Notes under the pieces: model-generated
The model's database searches: none
What the model saw: only the letters and a program-made list of their open reading frames with translations
Told to the model about the DNA's origin: nothing
Program-made: the position numbers and the translations under genes
From: Allocoprococcus sp004560705
GTDB taxonomy: Bacteria > Bacillota > Clostridia > Lachnospirales > Lachnospiraceae
DNA length: 64,000 bases
Direction of reading: 5' to 3'
Assembly (NCBI RefSeq): GCF_052065755.1
Contig: NZ_JBQHTK010000012.1
Location: 12,036 to 76,035, forward strand
Shown here: positions 1 through 8,472 of the stretch, piece by piece
Layout of the letters: each line of letters opens with the position of its first letter
How positions within the stretch are numbered: position 1 is the first letter of the stretch

Positions 1-247
1 CCACACTGTCAATATTCCCCGACAAATCCACCTCGCCCTTTTCCAGGCTTAAACGGTTCACATGCATGTCCGTTCCTTTCACCATAAGCATTCCCTGATC
101 CGTTTCCAGCAGGATTTCATTTAGGTCAAACGACAATACATCCAGAACTCCCGTCACCATACTGGTTTTTCTGTTGTTGATTACAAGCTTATGATTGTGC
201 GTTTTCGGCATCTTACTTTCTTCCACCACTACCCCCAACCTTTCCAT
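1..247 (-). CDS. yabP: Sporulation protein YabP, C-terminus outside window
   Basis: About 80 codons of a reading frame that runs off the left edge. The translation includes LLETDQGMLMVKGTDMHVNR and ends in a KGEVDLSGNID stretch, the pattern of YabP, a small protein needed for spore cortex formation together with YabQ. It lies directly after rqcP on the same strand, the conserved hup-yabO-yabP-yabQ-divIC order. The ATG at 247 is the most upstream start. GTG codons at 229 or 226, preceded by a G-rich stretch, give a length closer to relatives and may be the true start. The family assignment comes from sequence pattern plus context. Confidence 0.75.
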   Translation of the reverse strand, partial: MERLGVVVEESKMPKTHNHKLVINNRKTSMVTGVLDVLSFDLNEILLETDQGMLMVKGTDMHVNRLSLEKGEVDLSGNIDSV

Positions 248-367
248 CTATGATACATGCGGATCCCTCCGCGCATTCACCCATGATCCGGATATGCTCC
301 GGTCATTCAGTGCCTTGATATCATTTTATGAATGTATGGGATAATATATGTTAAAAACTTTATAGAA

Positions 368-607
368 TTACAGGTATCGGAACAACTCGGCAGCTTCGTC
401 CTTCTTTGTAGTTTCCTTTAGCTCAAGCACTTCCACTTTTACAGTCTTTGTTCCGAACTGAATCTCAATAATGTCCCCTTTTTTCACTTTAACGGATGCC
501 TTTGCTACCGTACCGTTCACCATAACTCTTCCGGCATCACATGCCTCATTTGCCACAGTCCTGCGCTTGATCAGGCGCGATACCTTCAAAAACTTATCTA
601 ATCTCAT
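368..607 (-). CDS. rqcP: S4-domain RNA-binding protein RqcP (YabO)
   Basis: A 79-residue protein consisting almost entirely of one S4 RNA-binding domain, starting MRLDKFLKVSRLIKRR and continuing with the conserved DAGRVMVNG turn. RqcP is known to bind 50S-nascent chain complexes and to help RqcH add alanine tails in ribosome quality control. The length matches the family. An AGGAG lies about 10 bases before the ATG at 607. It sits between hup and yabP as in other Firmicutes, and the hairpin after hup suggests it may depend partly on read-through transcription. Confidence 0.87.
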   Translation of the reverse strand: MRLDKFLKVSRLIKRRTVANEACDAGRVMVNGTVAKASVKVKKGDIIEIQFGTKTVKVEVLELKETTKKDEAAELFRYL

Positions 608-626
608 ATCATTATTTCTCCTACAA

Positions 627-655
627 AAATAGAGAGCGGCCAGCGCTCTCTATTT
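627..655 (-). terminator. Intrinsic terminator after hup
   Basis: An 8-bp stem (631-638 with 644-651) is followed on the minus strand by ATTTTTG, placed between the hup stop and the rqcP ribosome binding site. It probably attenuates transcription from the strong hup promoter into rqcP-yabP. Confidence 0.6.
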
Positions 656-677
656 ACATTCATCAATCCAAAACCAA

Positions 678-953
678 TTATGCGTTTACAGCATCTTTCA
701 AAGCTTTTCCTGCTTTAAACTTCGGCGCTTTGCAGGCATCAATCTTCATGGTCATACCGGTCTGAGGATTTCTTCCTTCTCTTGCAGCTCTTTCACTTAC
801 CTCAAATGTTCCAAAACCTACCAACTGAACTTTTTCCCCTTTTTTCAGTTCTTCTGTAACTACATCAACAAAAGCTTTTAGCACTTTTTCTGCATCTTTT
901 TTAGAAACCTCTCCCTGCTCTGCCACTGCTGCCACTAATTCTGTTTTGTTCAT
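678..953 (-). CDS. hup: HU-family DNA-binding protein
   Basis: A 91-residue histone-like protein starting MNKTELVAAVAEQGEVSKKD and carrying the HU DNA-binding arm signature GFGTFEVSERAAREGRNPQT. HU dimers bend and compact DNA. The start at 953 is chosen because AGGAGG lies 8 bases upstream and because HU proteins begin with this MNKTEL motif; a longer frame begins at 980 but has no support. A near-consensus promoter lies at 1049-1077. It is first in the hup-rqcP-yabP transcription order. Confidence 0.96.
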   Translation of the reverse strand: MNKTELVAAVAEQGEVSKKDAEKVLKAFVDVVTEELKKGEKVQLVGFGTFEVSERAAREGRNPQTGMTMKIDACKAPKFKAGKALKDAVNA

Positions 954-1048
954 GAATATTTCCTCCTGTATCATAATCACTCGAATACCAACTGTATTCT
1001 ACCTCGTACTAAAGGCTGACTGCGTCCTTGCAGAATGCCCTATGTAAA

Positions 1049-1077
1049 GTTATATCGGGTTTTAAAGCCTTTGTCAA
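1049..1077 (-). promoter_or_regulatory. Sigma-A promoter of hup
   Basis: On the minus strand TTGACA (1077-1072), a 17-base spacer and TATAAC (1054-1049). Near-consensus, consistent with strong constitutive expression of HU. Confidence 0.75.
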
Positions 1078-1132
1078 GCCTAAATCCTTCTTAGGAACAC
1101 CGAAATACAATTCTTTCCGGACAAACTGTTTT

Positions 1133-2866
1133 CTACAACATTTGATCCACCATAGCAAGCACTGCTTTTCCAAGTTCTTCTGATTTGGAATCTGCATCCT
1201 CAAGAGAAGTTCCCTTAATTCCGTAATAGAATTTTACTTTCGGTTCCGTTCCTGACGGGCGAACACATACCCATGCATCATCATTCAGTTCATAATAAAG
1301 AACGTTGGACTTCGGAAGGCCTGTCGGTGTTACTTCGCCGGTTGCCAGATCTTTGATTGTATCTGCCTGATAATCTCTTGCCTTCTGCACCTTGTAAGCA
1401 CCGATCTCAGCCGGCGGATTATTGCGCAGTGTCTGCAGGATGTTCTGGATCTTTTCAAGTCCTTCAATTCCCTTCATGGTGATTGACTTGATATCATCCT
1501 TGTAATAACCATATTTCTCGTACATTGCAACCATTGCATCCCATAATGTCATATCTTTTGTCTTATAGTAAGCTGCTGCTTCGCAAAGAGCCATTGTTGC
1601 TACGATTGCATCTTTATCTCTTGCATGTGTTCCGATCAGACATCCATAGCTTTCCTCAAATCCAAAAAGATATTCACCCTTTCCACTTGTTTCAAATCCA
1701 AGAATCTGCTGTCCGATATATTTGAAACCTGTCAGGACTTCGATCAGTCCTACATTATATCCTTTTGCAATGGCATCCGCCAGATTGGAAGTAACGATCG
1801 TCTTGATCAGGTATCCGTCTTCCGGAAGGCCTTTCAAGGCTTTCTTCTGTCCAATCTCGTAATCAGCGAGCAGACATCCTGACATATTTCCTGTTAATGT
1901 ATGGTATACGCCGTCTTTATCTTTTACACGCACTCCAAGTCGGTCTGCATCCGGATCTGTTGCAAGTACCAGATCGGCATCTACCTCTTTTGCAAGCTTA
2001 AGTCCAAGTTCAAATGCTTCTTCTGCTTCCGGATTCGGATAAGAAACGGTCGGGAATTCTCCATCCGGGAGTTCCTGTTCTTTCACAACATATACATTTT
2101 CAAAGCCAAGTTCCTTAAGTACACGTCTGGCAGGTATATTTCCGGTTCCGTGAAGAGGGCTGTATACGATCTTCAGATCCTTACCCACTGCGTCAATTGC
2201 ATCCTGATGCTGTACCTGCTCTTTTAATCTGGCAATATATGCGTCATCAATAGCCTGTCCGATCACTTCGTAGAGACCGGCTGCTTTCGCTTCTTCCAGT
2301 CCCATCGTCTTCATTGTTGTATAATCGGTAACAGCAAGAACCTCATCCATGATACCTTTGTCATGCGGCGGAGTGATCTGTGCGCCGTCTTCCCAATATA
2401 CTTTATATCCGTTATATTCCGGCGGGTTATGGCTGGCTGTGATGTTGATTCCGGCAATACACTTCAGTTCACGCACTGCAAAGGACAGTTCCGGTGTCGG
2501 ACGAAGTGATTCGAATACATATGCTTTGATTCCGTTCGCTGCCAGACAAAGTGCTGCTTCATCTGCGAATTCCGGGGACATACGGCGTGAGTCGTAAGCG
2601 ATCGCCACTCCGCGTTCCTTCGCACCTGCTTTGATGATATAGTTGGCAAGTCCCTGTGTTGCCTTTCTAACAGTGTAAATATTCATGCGGTTCGTTCCGG
2701 CTCCGATCACACCACGGAGTCCTGCTGTACCAAACTCCAGATCTTTGTAAAAGCGCTCCTTGATTTCCCCATCATTATCAGCAATTGCTTTCAGTTCTGC
2801 CTGTGTGTCCGCGTCAAAATACGGGTTAGTACACCATTCTTCGTATCTCTTTACATATTCTTCCAT
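1133..2866 (-). CDS. pgcA: Phospho-sugar mutase (alpha-phosphoglucomutase type)
   Basis: A 577-residue alpha-D-phosphohexomutase. It shows the active-site serine loop TASHNPPEYNGYK, the metal-binding loop DPDADRLG, the sugar-binding loop GFEESYG and the phosphate-binding loop RPSGTEPKVK, in the usual order. It interconverts glucose-1-phosphate and glucose-6-phosphate, and possibly mannose phosphates, feeding nucleotide-sugar synthesis. The start at 2866 (MEEYVKRYEEW) is preceded by GGAGG; the extra 17 codons upstream are not typical. Length is normal for PgcA. A TATAAT lies at 2946-2941, but no good -35 box is visible. Confidence 0.92.
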   Translation of the reverse strand: MEEYVKRYEEWCTNPYFDADTQAELKAIADNDGEIKERFYKDLEFGTAGLRGVIGAGTNRMNIYTVRKATQGLANYIIKAGAKERGVAIAYDSRRMSPEFADEAALCLAANGIKAYVFESLRPTPELSFAVRELKCIAGINITASHNPPEYNGYKVYWEDGAQITPPHDKGIMDEVLAVTDYTTMKTMGLEEAKAAGLYEVIGQAIDDAYIARLKEQVQHQDAIDAVGKDLKIVYSPLHGTGNIPARRVLKELGFENVYVVKEQELPDGEFPTVSYPNPEAEEAFELGLKLAKEVDADLVLATDPDADRLGVRVKDKDGVYHTLTGNMSGCLLADYEIGQKKALKGLPEDGYLIKTIVTSNLADAIAKGYNVGLIEVLTGFKYIGQQILGFETSGKGEYLFGFEESYGCLIGTHARDKDAIVATMALCEAAAYYKTKDMTLWDAMVAMYEKYGYYKDDIKSITMKGIEGLEKIQNILQTLRNNPPAEIGAYKVQKARDYQADTIKDLATGEVTPTGLPKSNVLYYELNDDAWVCVRPSGTEPKVKFYYGIKGTSLEDADSKSEELGKAVLAMVDQML

Positions 2867-2956
2867 CTCTTTTTTGTACCTCCATTTGTTCTGAGTACAT
2901 TTCTCCCTCAAGGGCACATTCTGGTACTCGCTTTATCCCTATTATACACTACTTGG

Positions 2957-3949
2957 CTATAAATGAAAAGCAAATATATTCGATAAAAAGCGCTTCTTTT
3001 CCTCATTCTGGCGAATTGCCGTCCTCAGTTTTTCAACATTTTTCTCCGGAATCCATGCTTTATTCGAGTGGTAATACAAATTCACAATTTTCCAGAACTT
3101 CTCCGGGTAAGCGAGCCTCACTGCAAGATAATCCCTTTCTTTTTTCCCGAGTGTTATTTCCGCATCGTACATTCGCAGCATTTTATAACCGAGACGCTCA
3201 TCATACCTGTATTTCTCCATTGTTTTTCTCAGGAAATAATAAAAATCATCCAACTGGAGTTCTCTGTGCGCACGGTCAAATCCGGTAACTGCCAATCCCT
3301 CTTTGCAAAATAGCAGATTATGATAATTGTAGTCTCCGTGAACCCAGGTCCCTTTCTCCTGTGCCTCCTGCCATAACCGTCGGTATCCGGTCTCTTTCAG
3401 ATGCTCGTTCGCCCCTTCTGCCCATTCGTACATCCGGTCACAGCCTTTCAGGAATTCCGTCTCAAATGCTCCTTTGACACTTCTCCGGCAAATGAACGTA
3501 CGCACCTTCCGCAGTTCCCGGTTATGCCGCCTGAATTCCTCTTCCAGCGGAAAACTGATTTCGGCTCCCGTTGTGTCCTCACCGGGTATCCGCATCAGTT
3601 TGTGCAGCTTTGCCAGGTATTTCGTTCCCTCCAGCAGCTCCGCTTCCCGGCGTACATCGCATTCTCTCCCCTGGAACCATCGTCTTACCATATACCCGGT
3701 TCCGTCATCAGCCGTCGTAATATACGCTCCCTCTTTGTTTGCCAGTGGCATATCCACCATACAGATTCCGCTTTCATTCAGCATTTTGTACAGTTCGATG
3801 AGCACGGGCAGCCTTTTCGGTGCAATATATACTTCTTTTAAAAGAAACAGCCCGCGATCCGTATCGCACAAAACAGCACCCCTGATTCTGTGGGTGCTGT
3901 TTACTTCCATCTGGTATTGTTCTAAGACACTAATCCCATAATCTTTCAT
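2957..3949 (-). CDS. CotS-family spore-coat kinase-like protein
   Basis: A 330-residue protein of the aminoglycoside phosphotransferase/CotS fold. The kinase-like catalytic segment reads WVHGDYNYHNLLF, followed by FDRAHRELQLDDFYYFLRK. In the first segment the Brenner-type aspartate (HGDYNYHN) is present. CotS and its relatives YutH and YsxE are spore-coat components. The start at 3949 has AGGGGG 5 to 6 bases upstream. It lies just after cca on the same strand. Assignment to the spore coat rests on family resemblance; a small-molecule kinase role cannot be excluded. Confidence 0.77.
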   Translation of the reverse strand: MKDYGISVLEQYQMEVNSTHRIRGAVLCDTDRGLFLLKEVYIAPKRLPVLIELYKMLNESGICMVDMPLANKEGAYITTADDGTGYMVRRWFQGRECDVRREAELLEGTKYLAKLHKLMRIPGEDTTGAEISFPLEEEFRRHNRELRKVRTFICRRSVKGAFETEFLKGCDRMYEWAEGANEHLKETGYRRLWQEAQEKGTWVHGDYNYHNLLFCKEGLAVTGFDRAHRELQLDDFYYFLRKTMEKYRYDERLGYKMLRMYDAEITLGKKERDYLAVRLAYPEKFWKIVNLYYHSNKAWIPEKNVEKLRTAIRQNEEKKRFLSNIFAFHL

Positions 3950-3983
3950 GGCATCCCCCTGCACGTTTCGTTTTCATGTCTTT

Positions 3984-5315
3984 CTAGTGTATGCCCCGAG
4001 ATACCATTTTTAGAAGAACTTTCTTCTCATTCTTTTCAGGATCATCAATCACTTCTTTTAAAAGCGTTTCCAACATCTCGCCGATCTGGGGCCCCGGTTC
4101 CATTCCCGCCTCGATCAGATCACGTCCCGTCACGGCAAGGCCCTTCAGCGATACACACTGTTTCAATTCCAGAATTTCTTTATATAATTTTTCTATCTGC
4201 TCAAGATTTTCTATCTTCTTCGTCTTCTGATACTCACTTTGTCCGGCAATATCGGCACGCTGCACCAACAGATAATACGGGAATAAGTCCTCTCCGATCC
4301 TGTTCATTGCACGCCGCACATATTTCGAAGCAGCCGGCATTCTGTAATCATGAAAACGCACCAGCTTGCTTACCTTTCTTATAGTATCATTATCAAACTT
4401 GAGGCGCTGCAGAATCCTTCTTGCGATCTCTTCACTGACACATACATGTCCCCTGAAATGTGCGACCCCTTTCTCATCGATCGATTTCGTCGCCGGTTTT
4501 CCCATGTCATGAAAAAGCATGGTAAGCCGCAGTACCTTCTCAGGCGCAATGTTCATCATCGTATGGATCGTATGCTCGCCGACATGATAGCAGTGATGAA
4601 GATTCTCCTGCTCTGTTACCATCATAACGTCGAATTCCGGGAGAATCACGGATGTGATACCAAGTTCATATGCCAGCCGGATGCGCTCCGGGTGCGGAGA
4701 TACCAGCAATTTGACGAGTTCCACCTGTATGCGCTCGGCACTGATATTTCTTAAATTCGATGCCAGATCGCTGATTGCCTCCCGGGTCTTCTCTTCAATG
4801 TCAAATCCAAGCTGAGCGGAAAACCTCACTGCGCGGAGAATCCGAAGCGCGTCTTCCGAGAAACGTTCCCCTGCATTCCCCACACATCGGATCACTTTCT
4901 GATCCAGATCCTGCAGACCGTCAAAAATATCTACCAGACCGGCCTCCTCATTATATGCCATGGCATTGATCGTAAAATCCCGCCGTTTCAGATCTTCTTC
5001 CAGACTGCGTGTAAACTGAACTTCTTTGGGATGTCTGCTGTCTTCATATTTACCGTCTATCCGATAAGTCGTCACTTCAAAGCCTTCTTTCTCCAGAAGT
5101 ACCGTGATCGTCCCATGTTCAATTCCGGTATCAAAGGTACGTTCAAACAACGCCTTTGTTTCCAAAGGCGTCGCTGATGTTGTTATATCCCAGTCCTGCG
5201 GATCCCGTCCGAGGATACTGTCCCTGACACAGCCTCCTACGGCATATGCCTCGTACCCGTGATCCTGTAAAGTTGTAATAATATGATGCACCTTGTCAGG
5301 TAATTGAATCTTCAT
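3984..5315 (-). CDS. cca: CCA tRNA nucleotidyltransferase with HD domain
   Basis: A 443-residue class II tRNA nucleotidyltransferase. The N-terminal head has VGGCVRDSILGRDPQDWDIT with the catalytic DxD, then RRDFTINAMAYN for nucleotide binding. The C-terminal half contains an HD-type motif (LFHDMGKP, HFRGHVCVSEEIARRIL), so it may also carry phosphatase or phosphodiesterase activity, as in the bacterial HD-containing group. It adds or repairs the CCA end of tRNAs. It is placed between proS and the cotS-like gene, with short gaps that suggest co-transcription. Confidence 0.93.
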   Translation of the reverse strand: MKIQLPDKVHHIITTLQDHGYEAYAVGGCVRDSILGRDPQDWDITTSATPLETKALFERTFDTGIEHGTITVLLEKEGFEVTTYRIDGKYEDSRHPKEVQFTRSLEEDLKRRDFTINAMAYNEEAGLVDIFDGLQDLDQKVIRCVGNAGERFSEDALRILRAVRFSAQLGFDIEEKTREAISDLASNLRNISAERIQVELVKLLVSPHPERIRLAYELGITSVILPEFDVMMVTEQENLHHCYHVGEHTIHTMMNIAPEKVLRLTMLFHDMGKPATKSIDEKGVAHFRGHVCVSEEIARRILQRLKFDNDTIRKVSKLVRFHDYRMPAASKYVRRAMNRIGEDLFPYYLLVQRADIAGQSEYQKTKKIENLEQIEKLYKEILELKQCVSLKGLAVTGRDLIEAGMEPGPQIGEMLETLLKEVIDDPEKNEKKVLLKMVSRGIH

Positions 5316-5348
5316 ATTTCTTTACATTCACCTGTTCTTTATACTATC

Positions 5349-6788
5349 TTAATATGCCTTGCCGAAATAAACCATATGTTTCGCAGGTTTACCGCAATAA
5401 ATACATGTATCACTGATCGGATCTTCTTTGCAGATGCATCTTGAAGATGCGCCGCCGGTCTCGTATTTGATCTCGCCCTCGCACTCTTCGCTTCCGCACC
5501 ACATTGCTTTGATGAATCCACGGTTTTCATTGAATTTCTCTTTCATTTCATCCATGGTCACCGCTGTATCAATATGGCTGTCAAGGAATGCTTTTGCCCG
5601 GTCATACATGTCTTTCTGGATCGTTTCCAGAATTTCTCCGAGTCTGGTTGCAATTTCATCGATCGGAACAATAATCTTCTCACGTGTATCGCGGCGTACA
5701 ACGACAACCTGTCCCTGATCGATGTCTTTCGGTCCGATTTCAATACGGGTCGGAATTCCAAGCATTTCCTGCTCACTGAATTTCCATCCCGGGCTCTTCT
5801 CGGAATCATCGATCTTCACGCTGTAGCCGGCTTTCGCTAATGTATCAACCAGTTCATTCGCTTTCTCGAGTACACCTTCCTTATGCTGTGCGATCGGAAT
5901 CACTCTCGTCTGAACCGGAGCAATTCTCGGAGGCAGTACGAGTCCGCTGTCATCACCGTGTACCATGATGATCGCACCGATAATACGTGTGGAAAGTCCC
6001 CATGAAGTCTCATATACACTGTGAAGTTCATTATTCTTATCCAGATACTTGATGTCAAATGCATCCGGGAAGCCGCTTCCGAAGAAATGGCTGGTTGCAG
6101 ACTGAAGTGCCTTTCCGTCATGCATCAAAGCTTCTACCGTATAGGTGTCCTGAGCACCTGCGAATTTCTCGCTCTCTGTCTTAGGACCGGATACAAACGG
6201 AATCGCCAGAGAATCCCGGATAAACTCCTGATATACTCTGAGCATAGTAAGTGTTCTTTCCTCAGCCTCCTCATAAGTCGCATGAATCGTATGGCCTTCC
6301 TGCCATAAAAACTCTCTGGAGCGAAGGAACGGTCTGGTTGTCTTCTCCCATCGAAGTACAGAGCACCACTGATTCCATACCTTCGGCAGATCACGGTAGG
6401 ACTGTACGGTTCTTGACCACAGATCGCAGAACAGCGTCTCGGATGTAGGACGAATACACATCTTCTCCTGAAGGCGTTCCATTCCACCCTTGGTTACCCA
6501 TGCCACTTCCGGAGCAAATCCTTCGATATGATCACTTTCTTTCTGCAGAAGATTCTCCGGAATCAATACAGGAAGATACACATTCTCCACACCTGTATCC
6601 TTAAATCTCTTATCCAGATCAGCCTGAATCTTTTCCCAGATCGCATATCCGTTCGGTAAATAATTCAGACATCCTTTCACGCTGGAGTAATCGCAAAGTT
6701 TCGCTTCGCGGACTACATCCGTATACCACTGCGCGAAATCAACGTCACGCGAAGTGATCGATTCTACAAACTTCTTTTCTTTTGCCAT
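5349..6788 (-). CDS. proS: Prolyl-tRNA synthetase, archaeal/eukaryotic-like type
   Basis: A 479-residue class II synthetase of the short type without the bacterial editing insertion. Visible are the class II motif 2 region (LRWEKTTRPFLRSREFLWQEGHT), the motif 3 GLSTRIIGAIIMVHGDDSGL, an anticodon-binding domain with VARIAPVQ-like text, and a C-terminal zinc-type domain (CGSEEC, CKEDPISDTCIYCG) ending in tyrosine as is typical of this group. It charges tRNA-Pro. The start at 6788 (MAKEKKFVE) has a GGAGAGG site 7 bases upstream. Expression is controlled by the proline T-box upstream. Confidence 0.97.
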   Translation of the reverse strand: MAKEKKFVESITSRDVDFAQWYTDVVREAKLCDYSSVKGCLNYLPNGYAIWEKIQADLDKRFKDTGVENVYLPVLIPENLLQKESDHIEGFAPEVAWVTKGGMERLQEKMCIRPTSETLFCDLWSRTVQSYRDLPKVWNQWCSVLRWEKTTRPFLRSREFLWQEGHTIHATYEEAEERTLTMLRVYQEFIRDSLAIPFVSGPKTESEKFAGAQDTYTVEALMHDGKALQSATSHFFGSGFPDAFDIKYLDKNNELHSVYETSWGLSTRIIGAIIMVHGDDSGLVLPPRIAPVQTRVIPIAQHKEGVLEKANELVDTLAKAGYSVKIDDSEKSPGWKFSEQEMLGIPTRIEIGPKDIDQGQVVVVRRDTREKIIVPIDEIATRLGEILETIQKDMYDRAKAFLDSHIDTAVTMDEMKEKFNENRGFIKAMWCGSEECEGEIKYETGGASSRCICKEDPISDTCIYCGKPAKHMVYFGKAY

Positions 6789-6859
6789 GTCAAGCCTCTC
6801 CTCTTCCATATATTTTGGTCTGTCTCAGGGGTGCATTATAACTGACAATTATTTCAAAA

Positions 6860-7120
6860 CAAAAAACGCCGGTTCTTCCGCCCCTGATAAAAGGGACCGG
6901 AAAACCGGCGGTACCACCCTGATTAACCGTCTTACTTCGTAAAACAGTTCTCTTCATTTCCCGTTAACGCCGGGCGCGCTGTATTTTCATACAGGGACTC
7001 CAAGGCAGGTTCTATATCTTCCATGCAGCTTCCTTGCACCGGACGGAAACCTCTCTGTGCCACTTCCAATATATACTAATCCTCTTCACGGTCCACGTGT
7101 CTATTATTTCTTTTCAGATA
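6860..7120 (-). promoter_or_regulatory. T-box leader (proline) with terminator, upstream of proS
   Basis: The minus-strand RNA contains AGAGAGG of stem I, a GGTGCAAGG apical-loop motif, the specifier context GAACCTGCC in which CCT is a proline codon, and the conserved T-box AATCAGGGTGGTACCGCCGG at about 6927-6908. In the T-box the TGGT bulge pairs with the ACCA end of uncharged tRNA-Pro. The competing terminator (CCGGT arms, about 6910-6866) ends in a T-run. Uncharged tRNA-Pro should favour the antiterminator and proS expression. Confidence 0.94.
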
Positions 7121-7126
7121 CTAAGG

Positions 7127-7155
7127 ATTTTAATTGAGATTTCTGCATTTGTCAA
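7127..7155 (-). promoter_or_regulatory. Promoter of the proS T-box transcript
   Basis: Minus strand TTGACA (7155-7150), a 17-base spacer, TAAAAT (7132-7127). Transcription would start near 7120, immediately upstream of stem I. Confidence 0.75.
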
Positions 7156-7179
7156 CCCGTCTTTGATATTTCACTGCAG

Positions 7180-8139
7180 TTATCTCACATAAATATATGC
7201 AAAATATACCGCATACAGCATCAGAAAGAGCACACCCTCTCTCTTGGATAATTCTTTACGGCTCTTTGCGCAGATCAACGCAAATACACTGAACACGATC
7301 AGTATAATCATATCATATATCGCATCGATATCTACTGTGATCGGACAGATTGCGGAACTTGATCCCAGAATCAAAAGTATATTGAAAATGTTCGAACCGA
7401 CAACATTTCCCAACGCGAGATCATTTTCTCCCTTTTTGGCCGCGACCATCGATGTAACAAGTTCCGGCAGGGAAGTACCCATTGCAACGATCGTAAGACC
7501 AATAAAAGTCTGGCTCAGTCCAAAGCGAACTGCAATCTCCGTAGCAGAATCAACAACCAGATCTCCTCCCAGAACGATTCCTGCAATTCCGCCAATAATA
7601 AAAATTGCACTTTTCGCCGGGCTCAAGACTGCATAATCTTCAGCAGGCATCGCATTTCGCGCTTTTAGTGCCTCCTTAACCTGAAGTACCAGGAAAAGGA
7701 CAAACATGATAAGAAGAACCACACCGCTGATCCTTCCAAGTACGAATTCCCCCTCTCCTGCAAGGATTTTCCCAAAAGCAAGCTTTGTCGTCATCAAAAG
7801 CATTGCTGCCGTAATGAAGATTGAAAACGGAAATTCTTTCTTCAATACACTGTCGGTGGCACGAAGGGGCCTCATCAGGGCGCTGCATCCAAGTACGATC
7901 AGAAGATTAAACATATTGGAGCCTAAAACATTACTTACAGCAAGTGAATTCTGCCCTTTCAGTGCCGCGGTTATGCTCACAGAAGCCTCCGGCATGCTGG
8001 TACCGAATGCGACAACCGTAAGCCCGATGATGATTGCAGGCACTTTCAGGAGCTTCGCAACACTGGAGCTTCCTTCCACAAAATAGTCTGCTCCTTTAAT
8101 CAATAATACAAATCCCAGAATCAACAATACATAGACCAT
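7180..8139 (-). CDS. CaCA-family sodium/calcium-type cation antiporter (YrbG-like)
   Basis: A 319-residue, roughly ten-helix membrane protein with the two inverted alpha repeats of the CaCA family: VVAFGTSMPEASVSITA with NVLGSNMFNLL, and VAMGTSLPELVTSMVAA with NVVGSNIFNILLIL. Both carry the ion-coordinating acidic residue and asparagine. The start at 8139 (MVYVLLILGF) has GGGAGG 8 bases upstream. The family exchanges Ca2+ or other cations for Na+ or H+. Its leader contains a probable manganese riboswitch, so I infer that Mn2+ export is worth considering as its physiological role. Confidence 0.87.
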   Translation of the reverse strand: MVYVLLILGFVLLIKGADYFVEGSSSVAKLLKVPAIIIGLTVVAFGTSMPEASVSITAALKGQNSLAVSNVLGSNMFNLLIVLGCSALMRPLRATDSVLKKEFPFSIFITAAMLLMTTKLAFGKILAGEGEFVLGRISGVVLLIMFVLFLVLQVKEALKARNAMPAEDYAVLSPAKSAIFIIGGIAGIVLGGDLVVDSATEIAVRFGLSQTFIGLTIVAMGTSLPELVTSMVAAKKGENDLALGNVVGSNIFNILLILGSSSAICPITVDIDAIYDMIILIVFSVFALICAKSRKELSKREGVLFLMLYAVYFAYIYVR

Positions 8140-8228
8140 ATCTTTTCCTCCCATTTTATTTATATTTTGGCGGTGCAAAGTTTCGTGTTTTGAGTCGTTT
8201 CCTATGTGACGCAATGCATTTTAGGCAA

Positions 8229-8290
8229 ATAAAAAAGACTTCTTATTGCAAAACACTGCACCTATGGCATAAAATCTGCAATAAAAGTCT
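8229..8290 (-). terminator. Terminator hairpin of the CaCA leader
   Basis: A 14-bp stem (8277-8290 with 8236-8250, one bulge) encloses a 26-base loop and is followed on the minus strand by TTTTTT. Its 5' arm reuses the 3' strand of the riboswitch P1 stem, so ligand-stabilised P1 would prevent termination. That arrangement predicts an ON switch. Confidence 0.72.
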
Positions 8291-8412
8291 CGCTAATTGA
8301 CAATACGAACCGGATTATGTTTAAATAATCGTGATGACGATTTCGTATCACACTGATTTCGGCATTTGATGATCTGACAAAACGAATCAATGGAAGCTAC
8401 TCCCTTTTACTG
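8279..8412 (-). promoter_or_regulatory. Probable yybP-ykoY (manganese) riboswitch
   Basis: The minus-strand RNA begins CAGTAAAAGGGAGTAGC, close to the conserved AAAGGGGAGUAGC of the class. It ends TTAGCGAGACTTTTATTG, close to the conserved UUAGCAAGACCUUU. CAGTAAAAG (8412-8404) pairs over 9 bp with CTTTTATTG (8287-8279) as P1. Inside lie a hairpin at 8354-8389 and a two-tier helix (8303-8309 with 8342-8348, inner 8327-8342). One conserved A is G here. Recognition is by eye, not by a covariance model. Confidence 0.72.
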
Positions 8413-8418
8413 GAGATA

Positions 8419-8447
8419 AGTGTAACTTCCTTTTTTTCAAAAGTCAA
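8419..8447 (-). promoter_or_regulatory. Promoter of the CaCA leader
   Basis: Minus strand TTGACT (8447-8442), a 17-base spacer, TACACT (8424-8419). The predicted start near 8412 coincides with the first base of riboswitch P1. Confidence 0.72.
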
Positions 8448-8472
8448 GAAAAATATTCTCCGGAGGTAAATT

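Noticed and set aside
1525..2649. Several open frames of 60-110 codons opposite to pgcA
   Set aside because: No RBS, no family resemblance; shadows of the conserved mutase frame. The same holds for opposite-strand frames over cca, proS, nagA, thiH, sbcC, rlmI and the GTPase gene.
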